36,370 nucleotides of DNA, from positions 1-36,370 of IMG/VR virus record IMGVR_UViG_3300037827_000428. One strand, 5' to 3'. Positions 30,758-36,370 of the stretch are shown here, one piece after another (the stretch's first letter is position 1; the number at the start of each line of letters is the position of its first letter). Under the pieces are notes generated by a model, which was not told the origin of the DNA, searched no databases, and worked only from the letters and a program-made list of their open reading frames with translations. A program made the translations under genes and the position numbers. The stretch comes from a virus.

Positions 30758-30783
30758 AGAGGTTCTCTCCTATTTCTCAAGTT

Positions 30784-30807
30784 AAGCCCCCATGAAGGGG
30801 GCTTTTT
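30784..30807 (-). terminator. Strong hairpin after the coat-proximal gene
   Basis: AAGCCCCC (30784-30791) pairs with GGGGGCTT (30797-30804) around a 5-base loop. On the minus strand it follows the 264-residue gene stop by a few bases, ending GGGGGCTTAACTT. The T-run is better on the plus strand (TTTTT). Likely partial terminator or attenuator separating coat-level from tail-level expression. Confidence 0.65.
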
Positions 30808-30809
30808 CC

Positions 30810-31604
30810 TTAACCGAGAAAATCTTTATAGCCAGCAACCAATAATGTCAATGTGGCTGTTCCTGTGACTTTATATAGTATTTCAGGAACCCCACCCGCC
30901 GTCAGTTGACATGGAACCCAAACCATACCGACTTGTGCCGTTGTAACACCACCTGAAATCTGAATGATACCGCTTGTAGCCGCTGAGCTATAAGGCAAAA
31001 ATTCAGCAATGTCAGTAGTAGCTGTACCAGTGAAGGTGTAATTGAGTAAAACTTCTGTCGCGATAGGCGGTACAGCAGCCGAAAGATTAACAGCCGCAAA
31101 AGTGCCAGAAGCGCCAGCCGATAAAACACTGATTCCAACATCATAATAATAGGTACGTGCTTCATTACTTCCGTATTGCCAAAATTGTAAAATATTGGCA
31201 GAGCTATCTGTTAAAACCCAACCGACACGTTTGAACATGTCATATCCTTCTGGAAGATTGGGAGATGTAGTGCTCAATGACAGTAAGGCTGCTGTTGACT
31301 GATAGTCAGTTGAATCACTGATAATATAAACGGCATAGAAACTGCTAGCCACAATAGCTGCAACATCTACACCATTTGCGCCTACATTTGCGCCATTAAT
31401 CACAATAGGCGCTCCAGCCGGCGTACCATTGGGTGCGTTAGGGCCTAAGATGAGATCGTTGGTGTTTGTAGAATCGCGCGAAGCACCCAATTGCATCGTA
31501 ATCTGCTTAGGCGTCATAGCCCCGATAGCAATCTGTGCTGAAAGTTCTAAATCATTAACGTATAAAAGACCTGCATTAACAATCGGTGTATTTGGAATAG
31601 GCAT
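30810..31604 (-). CDS. Virion protein between coat and tail genes, 264 residues
   Basis: A low-charge beta-rich protein with an N-terminal segment (NAGLLYVNDLELSAQIAIGA) followed by serine/alanine/threonine-rich strands (YYYDVGISVLSAGASGTFAA; TEVLLNYTFTGTATTDIAEF). It is bracketed by two hairpins, just after coat, which suggests high expression. That position suits a decoration or head-fibre protein, or another major virion component. No specific family is recognised. Confidence 0.72.
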   Translation of the reverse strand: MPIPNTPIVNAGLLYVNDLELSAQIAIGAMTPKQITMQLGASRDSTNTNDLILGPNAPNGTPAGAPIVINGANVGANGVDVAAIVASSFYAVYIISDSTDYQSTAALLSLSTTSPNLPEGYDMFKRVGWVLTDSSANILQFWQYGSNEARTYYYDVGISVLSAGASGTFAAVNLSAAVPPIATEVLLNYTFTGTATTDIAEFLPYSSAATSGIIQISGGVTTAQVGMVWVPCQLTAGGVPEILYKVTGTATLTLLVAGYKDFLG

Positions 31605-31632
31605 AACGAATCACTCCATTAAATTAAGTTAA

Positions 31633-31650
31633 GGGGCGATAAATCGCCCC
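31633..31650 (-). terminator. Hairpin directly after the coat gene
   Basis: GGGGCGA (31633-31639) pairs with TCGCCCC (31644-31650) around a 4-base loop, 6 bases past the coat stop. On the minus strand TTAACTTAATTT follows, a weak U-tract. It is likely an attenuator or mRNA 3'-end stabiliser. Confidence 0.65.
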
Positions 31651-31655
31651 ATGTA

Positions 31656-32906
31656 TTAGACAGGCAAAGCAACCATCATCGAGTATTCATCGACCAACGT
31701 TTTACCCCAAATGATGTCATGCACCATTCCGCGTTGGTTTTGTCCAAAAAGCGATCCGTAGTATTGACGAATAGAAGCGCCACTATCGGGGTCTTGTTGA
31801 ACAGAGGTAGGATAAGGAACTTCATCCGGCAATTTTGGCATCGCCAGGAATAAAGGATTACCCGCCATGATTAAACCGCAACGGTGATCTGGTAATACAG
31901 TTACCTGCATACCTGCCACAATAGGACTCGTGATGTTTTGGTCTTTACCGGAAGCCGCTTGAAGTGCTGGGAAAATATTGACCGTTACCTCGGAACCAGC
32001 AGTACTTGCCGCATCAGCAGTTGCCCTGAATTGAACCGGACTTTGTGAGGGTTTATGACCGATAAAGGTTAGGAATCGTAAGTCAGGTTGACCTGCAACG
32101 CCGTCGCTAAATTGGAATTTATCGTATTCTTTAATCGAGTTTGGATCGCTGGCAGCTGACGTGCCACTAAATGTTATCTGAATAACGCCACCCTCTGAAT
32201 TGGTAACCACACTGACTACCGTCAATGTACTTCCGGCATTTCCTTCCGTTCCTGCGGTATGTGTTTTCAAAAGATTGGATTGATACCATTCGCAATTTGA
32301 AAAGTTACCAATCTCCCAACTCATCATCTCACGGTTATTTTTATCCACTGTGAACTGATTTAAGCCAGAATTAACGACCAAAGGATAGGTTAAATCAGAC
32401 AAATAACCCATCGTATTATCTTTAGCGGCACCAAAGTTACGGAAAAATGCTAAAGCATTGGCAAGCTGCAAATAGCTCGAGATGGGTGTAACGCCATCGC
32501 CATAGAAACGAAAAGTATTTGTCTCAGCCAGTGAAGAGACATCCGATTCAACTTGTGTTCCCAATTCAGCAACAGCAGATTTACCGAAAACATTCATGTA
32601 ATCACGTACATTGAAGATAAATTGTTGTGCAGTAAATTCGTATGCCGTCGAGGCTTGTTGGCTAACGGTTAATTGTTGAACACGTTGAACGGCAGATTGG
32701 AACGACACAACCAAACTGTTCGTAGTGGTAAAACGGGGTGGCAAATCAAACGATACGGTGTCGCCTAAGTTCTTAGGGATATCATCGTTGAAACGCTGAA
32801 ACTTCTTATTAGAGGTACTGATGAATGCAAAACTATTTAATAGTAAAGCAAGGTTAGACTCATTATAGGTAATAACTTGTTGTAAAATATTGACCGGTGC
32901 AGTCAT
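31656..32906 (-). CDS. Major capsid (coat) protein, P22-coat-like, 416 residues
   Basis: HK97-fold coat proteins of the P22 coat family carry an N-terminal arm and a beta segment like FDLPPRFTTTNSLVV, which here follows KNLGDTVS near residue 50. Other family-like stretches are QQFIFNVRDYMNVFGKSAV, NTFRFYGDGVTPI and CGLIMAGNPLFLAMPKLPD. The ATG at 32906 follows GGGAGTTTTGTG; an in-frame ATG at 32948 is less likely. The gene follows the scaffold and is driven by the promoter at 33821-33848, and a hairpin follows its stop, as expected for the most abundant product. Its N-terminal arm is echoed in the small gene at 35174. Confidence 0.88.
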   Translation of the reverse strand: MTAPVNILQQVITYNESNLALLLNSFAFISTSNKKFQRFNDDIPKNLGDTVSFDLPPRFTTTNSLVVSFQSAVQRVQQLTVSQQASTAYEFTAQQFIFNVRDYMNVFGKSAVAELGTQVESDVSSLAETNTFRFYGDGVTPISSYLQLANALAFFRNFGAAKDNTMGYLSDLTYPLVVNSGLNQFTVDKNNREMMSWEIGNFSNCEWYQSNLLKTHTAGTEGNAGSTLTVVSVVTNSEGGVIQITFSGTSAASDPNSIKEYDKFQFSDGVAGQPDLRFLTFIGHKPSQSPVQFRATADAASTAGSEVTVNIFPALQAASGKDQNITSPIVAGMQVTVLPDHRCGLIMAGNPLFLAMPKLPDEVPYPTSVQQDPDSGASIRQYYGSLFGQNQRGMVHDIIWGKTLVDEYSMMVALPV

Positions 32907-32970
32907 CACAAAACTCCCTTTTCGAAAGAAAATGTTTTGCAACGACAAGTAGATCGGGTGAGCTTAAGGA

Positions 32971-33675
32971 TTAACCCCTAAGCCACGGTTGATTTCTTAA
33001 ATCACGAATACTCGGCTTGCCGTTGCTCCCTGAAACACGGGAAGATTGCAAACGGTCAAGAGGAGGGGCGACTTGATTAGAATTTTCGTCAGATTGTGCT
33101 TGCCTGTTTTCAGCAATCGAGCGTGATAGCTTTAACAATTCAGCTTGTGCCTGTCGTGGGTTCTTTTCAGCTAGCCTATCAAGTCCAGCGAGCTTTAAGG
33201 GGTTACGTGAAAGGTCGTAGATAACATCCGCTGCGTTATCAATTCCAGCAACAAGATACGTCAGTTGTGGAAACGCTGTGGGGTCAAATTCCTTTGTAAC
33301 TTCCTCAAAGTCATCGTACGCGGTTTTGCCTTGTTCCATTTTGGAAATATAAGAGTTAGCGACCCTATCCATCTCACTTTTGAGTTGGCGTTGGTGCATT
33401 TCCTCATTAAATTTTTCCTGCACTTGCTGATAGATGGCGTTAGCGTCTAACTCACGCGGTACGGATTCATTCCGTTGCGTTTGTTGTTGCTGTTGGGATT
33501 TGATTTGTTCAAGTTCCCTTTGATGCCTTTCTTCCAGTTCGCGCTGAACCTGGGCTGCTTCGTACGTTTTATGCTTTATAATCTTATTGACTTGAGATTG
33601 AGGAATCATTCGCTCTTTCTCAGGTTCAACGGTTGGATTATCGAAAGCAGTCTCAATGACTTGATTCTCGTCCAT
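32971..33675 (-). CDS. Scaffolding protein, 234 residues
   Basis: A very hydrophilic helical protein immediately upstream of coat. It has a glutamine/glutamate-rich coiled coil (ELEERHQRELEQIKSQ; QQQQTQRN), and ends with GKPSIRDLRNQPWLRG, a basic C-terminal segment like the coat-binding ends of podovirus scaffolds. It would guide coat assembly and leave the procapsid. The ATG at 33675 follows AGGGAATTTTGAAA; the upstream TTG is an unlikely start. Confidence 0.85.
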   Translation of the reverse strand: MDENQVIETAFDNPTVEPEKERMIPQSQVNKIIKHKTYEAAQVQRELEERHQRELEQIKSQQQQQTQRNESVPRELDANAIYQQVQEKFNEEMHQRQLKSEMDRVANSYISKMEQGKTAYDDFEEVTKEFDPTAFPQLTYLVAGIDNAADVIYDLSRNPLKLAGLDRLAEKNPRQAQAELLKLSRSIAENRQAQSDENSNQVAPPLDRLQSSRVSGSNGKPSIRDLRNQPWLRG

Positions 33676-33820
33676 TTTCAAAATTCCCTTTTTTCACTAT
33701 TGACCCGTGTGACAGCGGTAAAGCCTCGTTCCGATGAGTTCGCCCATTTTTCCGCATGAGTGCGTAGAACCCAGGAATTAAAATGCCTGGTCATTTGAAA
33801 AAATCCATTACTATAAATGT

Positions 33821-33848
33821 ATTATAGACCTTTTTATTTAGCTGACAA
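33821..33848 (-). promoter_or_regulatory. Strong sigma-70-type promoter for scaffold and coat
   Basis: On the minus strand TTGTCA (33848-33843), 16 bases, then TATAAT (33826-33821). It lies in a 177-base gene-free gap about 150 bases upstream of the scaffold ATG. The long leader includes CCAGG/CCTGG inverted bases near 33770-33790. Confidence 0.7.
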
Positions 33849-33858
33849 GAGTACTGTT

Positions 33859-34017
33859 TTACCTGTTTTTAAGTATTTTAACGGCTTCTTGTAAACCTAT
33901 TAATTGACCATTAAGTCTTTCTGTTTTTTTCACATAATTATCTTCTGTTTTTACTAAAGACTGTTCAATTCTTCTAATTTCAGTTATCAACATCTGCATT
34001 TTATTTTCGTTATCCAT
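33859..34017 (-). CDS. Small coiled-coil protein, 52 residues
   Basis: An ATG at 34017 opens 52 codons of helical, charged product (ENKMQMLITEIRRIEQSLVK; KKTERLNGQLIGLQEAVKIL). A weak ribosome-binding site (AGGATAATTAAT) is present. The end runs into the promoter region. Its clear heptad pattern and packing 24 bases after the previous stop support translation. Confidence 0.55.
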   Translation of the reverse strand: MDNENKMQMLITEIRRIEQSLVKTEDNYVKKTERLNGQLIGLQEAVKILKNR

Positions 34018-34041
34018 ATTAATTATCCTATTATCCGTTAA

Positions 34042-34146
34042 TTATTTCATACTGCCTTTTTTAACCATTTTCTTAACCAACTTTTTATCTTCTTTTATAT
34101 CAGAATGTTTTTCTTTTCTTTTATTTCCCTTTTCTTTTCGCTTCAT
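34042..34146 (-). CDS. Very small lysine-rich protein, 34 residues
   Basis: TAGGAGATAAGGGC precedes the ATG at 34146. The 34-residue product is half lysine and arginine (KRKEKGNKRKEKHSD; KKLVKKMVKKGSMK). It may neutralise DNA inside the head, or be spurious; the ribosome-binding site is its best support. Confidence 0.5.
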   Translation of the reverse strand: MKRKEKGNKRKEKHSDIKEDKKLVKKMVKKGSMK

Positions 34147-34150
34147 GCCC

Positions 34151-34393
34151 TTATCTCCTATCTTGTATTCTATCAGGTGTAATATTAATCGCTATTTCTT
34201 CAATATCTGATTCTGTAATTTCAATTTTAATTTCATCTTTATGTTCATTTACCCATTTTATAAACATTTCTTCTACAGTTATATTAGGTAATTTCTTATT
34301 TGCATCGTTAAACAAATCCATCCAAGCCATAACAGCTAAAAAAAGTTCTGTAGAAAAATTGGGATGGTTCTTATCTAAATAGGGAGGAATCAT
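34151..34393 (-). CDS. Hypothetical acidic protein, 80 residues
   Basis: AGAGAAAATAAAAT precedes the ATG. The product (MIPPYLDKNHPNFSTELFLA; VNEHKDEIKIEITESDIEEI) is acidic, with one hydrophobic helix. It lies 4 bases after the basic 47-residue gene's stop, in the series of small genes between portal and scaffold. Unrecognised. Confidence 0.65.
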   Translation of the reverse strand: MIPPYLDKNHPNFSTELFLAVMAWMDLFNDANKKLPNITVEEMFIKWVNEHKDEIKIEITESDIEEIAINITPDRIQDRR

Positions 34394-34396
34394 ATT

Positions 34397-34540
34397 TTAT
34401 TTTCTCTTTTTCTTTCCTTTGGATTCGCTATATGCGATAGCTACAGCTTGTTTTTGTGGTTTACCTGCATCCATTTCCCGTTTAACATTCTCGGAAAAAC
34501 CTGCACGTGTCTTAGCTTTTTTACCTTTAACCAATGGCAT
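34397..34540 (-). CDS. Small basic phage protein, 47 residues
   Basis: The ATG at 34540 follows AGAGGAAAATTGAT; an in-frame start at 34609 would add an unrelated extension and is rejected. The product MPLVKGKKAKTRAGFSENVK ... GKPQKQAVAIAYSESKGK is a recurrent small phage protein found near portal genes. Its function is unknown. Confidence 0.8.
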   Translation of the reverse strand: MPLVKGKKAKTRAGFSENVKREMDAGKPQKQAVAIAYSESKGKKKRK

Positions 34541-34590
34541 ATCAATTTTCCTCTGTATTGCAAAGTGATTTAAAAATCTTTGTGCGGGCC

Positions 34591-34812
34591 TTAAAGAACG
34601 GACGGACATATTTCATCACTTATCTTGTCTTTTTTCTTCTTCGGTTGTTTTTTGATTTCATCTGTTTTGTACATCTCTTTATATGCTTTCTCAATACTTT
34701 CTCGTACAGAAAGCCCCATCTTTTTGTATTTCTTTATAAGATCGCCAAAACTAACTTCATCTTTTTTTTCCTTTACCTCGGTCTTTTCTTCCATTTCTTC
34801 GTGCATTTCCAT
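34591..34812 (-). CDS. Hypothetical charged protein, 73 residues
   Basis: AAGGAATAATTGCT precedes the ATG. The N-terminus is acidic (MEMHEEMEEKTEVKEKKDE) and the middle helical (FGDLIKKYKKMGLSVRESIE). The C-terminus is basic. It is a member of the portal-scaffold small-gene series; unrecognised. Confidence 0.65.
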   Translation of the reverse strand: MEMHEEMEEKTEVKEKKDEVSFGDLIKKYKKMGLSVRESIEKAYKEMYKTDEIKKQPKKKKDKISDEICPSVL

Positions 34813-34835
34813 AGCAATTATTCCTTTCGTTTTTC

Positions 34836-35024
34836 CTATCGTTTACGCATATGTTTGAATGTTTTGGCTAAAGAGGCTTGCTTTCGAGTCTTTGGATTTT
34901 TGCTATGTTCGGCCTTTTCAAGTTTGGCCTCTGGGATTTTATGTCCTTCTTTAACCCCTAGTTTCTTTCTAAGCGCCCCTTTTTTGATATCTGCGCCTTG
35001 AATCCACTTTTTAGATTCTTTCAT
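34836..35024 (-). CDS. Small basic phage protein, 62 residues
   Basis: AGGAGGAAGCAAAAA precedes the ATG. The text WIQGADIKKGALRKKLGVKE then HKIPEAKLEKAEHSKN and LAKTFKHMRK is a widespread small phage protein type seen close to portal genes. It is basic and helical; the role is unknown but may be nucleic-acid related. It overlaps the upstream small gene by 14 bases. Confidence 0.8.
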   Translation of the reverse strand: MKESKKWIQGADIKKGALRKKLGVKEGHKIPEAKLEKAEHSKNPKTRKQASLAKTFKHMRKR

Positions 35025-35187
35025 TTTTTGCTTCCTCCTTTTCTTTTATCCGATCATATTCCATTAACCTATCATGTAACTCTATGGCTTCAACAATATC
35101 TTCATAACATTTTGGCGGACTCCATAAAAGTTCCATATCTCTCTTAAGATTATCTGAGATATAGAACGTTCTTCTATTCTTTTTCAT
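35011..35187 (-). CDS. Small hypothetical protein, 58 residues
   Basis: An ATG at 35187 with GGAGACATCCTGC upstream opens 58 codons (RRTFYISDNLKRDMELLWSP and IVEAIELHDRLMEYDRIKEK). It overlaps both neighbours by 14 bases, the usual spacing in this cluster. Part of the product resembles a ribbon-helix-helix style helix pair, but no family is claimed. Confidence 0.6.
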   Translation of the reverse strand: MKKNRRTFYISDNLKRDMELLWSPPKCYEDIVEAIELHDRLMEYDRIKEKEEAKNERI

Positions 35188-35392
35188 GCAGGATGTCTCC
35201 GCTTATTTCGTTTATTTTCTTTGTTGATGCTATAAAATAAAAGGAATTTAATAGCAATTGTAAGTTTGATTCGTTATAGGAATTAACTTGTTTTAAAAGT
35301 TCTTGCTTTTTAGCCTTTCGCCAGCTAAATATTGAAAACATAGATAAGAATTTTTTAAAAAAACTCTGAATGCGTTCTCTACCTCTATTCAT
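35174..35392 (-). CDS. Small protein duplicating the coat N-terminal arm, 72 residues
   Basis: It starts in an overlap with the portal stop (ATGAATAG). The N-terminal 30 residues are basic and hydrophobic (RERIQSFFKKFLSMFSIFSW). Residues about 34-60 (LKQVNSYNESNLQLLLNSFY) match the coat protein's N-terminal arm (LQQVITYNESNLALLLNSFA) at roughly two thirds of positions; the match ends just before the coat's FDLPPRF strand. DNA similarity is visible between 35239-35298 and 32831-32890. It could be a fragment left by duplication or a functional mimic that binds scaffold or coat. Confidence 0.75.
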   Translation of the reverse strand: MNRGRERIQSFFKKFLSMFSIFSWRKAKKQELLKQVNSYNESNLQLLLNSFYFIASTKKINEISGDILHEKE

Positions 35393-36370
35393 TGGCGCGC
35401 ACTCCTTTCATTGATTCATTGAGATGTTTGCTTATATTGATTGAAGATTCCACAGCACTACGCGTGTTTTCTGCATCCACTTCGGCCAATTTGATCTCAT
35501 TTTGAACATCGGCATTTCGGATCTTACTCATGACATCAAGGAATTTCGTTTCAGCATCCCGTTCTTTAATGGAAATTCCCGCAGCATCTAGTTGGGCTTT
35601 TTTCTGAATTGCCATTACTTCAATTTGTTCTTGCGTTGGCGACTGTAATTCCTTTTGGGCTTGCTGCATCGCCATGGTTTGCTGCTGGGCTTGCATTTGC
35701 ATTTGTTGCATCTGCTGTTTTTGTGCAACCTGCTGTTGCTGCTGGATTTTCTGCTGGAACTCTTGTGACTTTTCTTTTAAGTCATCTATACCGCGTATGT
35801 CGATATTATCGAGCAATACAGGTAATCCATATTCATTGAAAAATTGTGCGAAGACAGGAGATGCTTGAGAAAGCGATACAATGGTTTGTAGCGCAATTTC
35901 CTTTTGCATAGCGAAGTTAACGCCCATTTCAACTTTAACTTCCAGATTATTAGGGTCATAGTTCATATACAATGAACCCTTCTTATTGATTTCAAAATAC
36001 TCGCGTTTTCCATCAGGAAGCAGCACAGGAAGACTTCTTGGGGTTCTATAATATTTTGGCATCAAATCAACATAAACTTGCGCCACTCTGTCAAACCCTT
36101 TATATAAACCGCACATAAAAGGTAATGAAGCGGTATTACTTTGCATGGCACTTCTCGCAAAGGCAATTCCTGACATCTGGCCATTATTTTGACCTGCTGC
36201 TCCATCGTAACTTCCCAAAATGACTTGTGTCATTTCATCGGACGTCCTAAAAGCTTCCATAATCTGCGGGGGTATAGCCGTTCTGACGATTTCCCTAGGA
36301 GGGGGTAACGTGACACTTGGGTTATTCGTATCCAGGAAATGATTGTAAATGAGTGTATCGGCCTTTTGGA
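35385..36370 (-). CDS. Portal protein, C-terminal part (runs off right edge), P22-like
   Basis: The frame is open from 35385 to the right edge with no start needed inside; I read codons continuing upstream of the ATG at 36260 (for example NNPSVTLPPPREIVRTAIPP), so the protein enters from outside. It contains FRTSDEMTQVILGSYDGAAG, AGQNNGQMSGIAFARSAMQS and FDRVAQVYVDLMPKYYRTPR, matching P22-type portals. The tail is an extraordinary glutamine-rich helix (KIQQQQQVAQKQQMQQMQMQ), in the place of the C-terminal helical barrel of P22 portal. The visible part is about 328 residues. Confidence 0.9.
   Translation of the reverse strand, partial: QKADTLIYNHFLDTNNPSVTLPPPREIVRTAIPPQIMEAFRTSDEMTQVILGSYDGAAGQNNGQMSGIAFARSAMQSNTASLPFMCGLYKGFDRVAQVYVDLMPKYYRTPRSLPVLLPDGKREYFEINKKGSLYMNYDPNNLEVKVEMGVNFAMQKEIALQTIVSLSQASPVFAQFFNEYGLPVLLDNIDIRGIDDLKEKSQEFQQKIQQQQQVAQKQQMQQMQMQAQQQTMAMQQAQKELQSPTQEQIEVMAIQKKAQLDAAGISIKERDAETKFLDVMSKIRNADVQNEIKLAEVDAENTRSAVESSINISKHLNESMKGVRANE

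Noticed and set aside
34534-35001. Rightward 155-codon phenylalanine-rich frame
   Set aside because: It is the antisense of lysine/glutamate-rich small phage genes (AAA, GAA read as TTT, TTC). It would cross four well-supported leftward genes.

Overview
The window is almost entirely one P22-like podovirus-type element: a phage, a prophage, or possibly a phage-plasmid. The host is probably an AT-rich intracellular gammaproteobacterium of the Legionellales. Evidence for the host is a beta-barrel protein of the Legionella Lpg1974 porin-like type, a spare CsrA, an ankyrin/coiled-coil protein resembling an effector, a cyclodipeptide synthase of the Legionella/Rickettsiella-like type, and a hybrid histidine kinase of the H-D-L-R-T-P type. 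The host call is inference; no rRNA or tRNA is present to confirm it.

Layout. 1-210 (-) is the N-terminus of the large terminase, running off the left edge, preceded by an ankyrin/coiled-coil gene (232-1407, -). 1599-4121 (+) holds a cyclodipeptide synthase and a soluble hybrid histidine kinase. 4295-7859 (-) is a membrane protein plus a recombination cassette (SSB, Bet/RecT-type annealase, lambda-Exo/YqaJ-type nuclease). 7908-7979 is a divergent control region with two palindromic operators. 8031-10692 (+) is an early/replication block: a Cro-YopX fusion, small proteins, a candidate structured RNA and a winged-helix replication protein. 10705-11695 (-) is a small operon ending in csrA. 11821-13847 (+) carries the small terminase and a free-standing RNA polymerase alpha-CTD-like protein. 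13881-14727 (-) has a serine resolvase. 14752-15683 is gene-free and dense in repeats and hairpins. 15684-17825 holds a VRR-NUC nuclease, the outer-membrane protein and small genes. 17921-36370 (-) is the virion block, read from the right edge leftward: portal, small basic proteins, scaffold, coat, gp4-like and gp10-like tail proteins, ejection-protein candidates, and a set of tail-fibre or adhesin proteins.

How it fits together. TerL leaves at the left edge and the portal enters at the right edge, on the same strand. In P22-type genomes TerL directly precedes the portal, so the two edges probably join in a circle (or a circularly permuted molecule), with roughly 2-3 kb missing. No tyrosine integrase and no recognisable endolysin lie in the window; a serine resolvase beside iteron-like repeats hints at plasmid-like maintenance. 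One palindrome, core TTGACTAGTCAA, lies at the recombination/regulator promoters and again between the csrA and terS operons, so the early Cro-like protein may control several operons.

Most notable are the alpha-CTD-like protein, which keeps the DNA-binding residues but lacks the sigma- and CRP-contact residues; the phage-borne cyclodipeptide synthase beside a kinase; the small protein duplicating the coat N-terminus; the candidate structured RNA near 9.0 kb; and the hairpin/iteron region at 14.9-15.7 kb.
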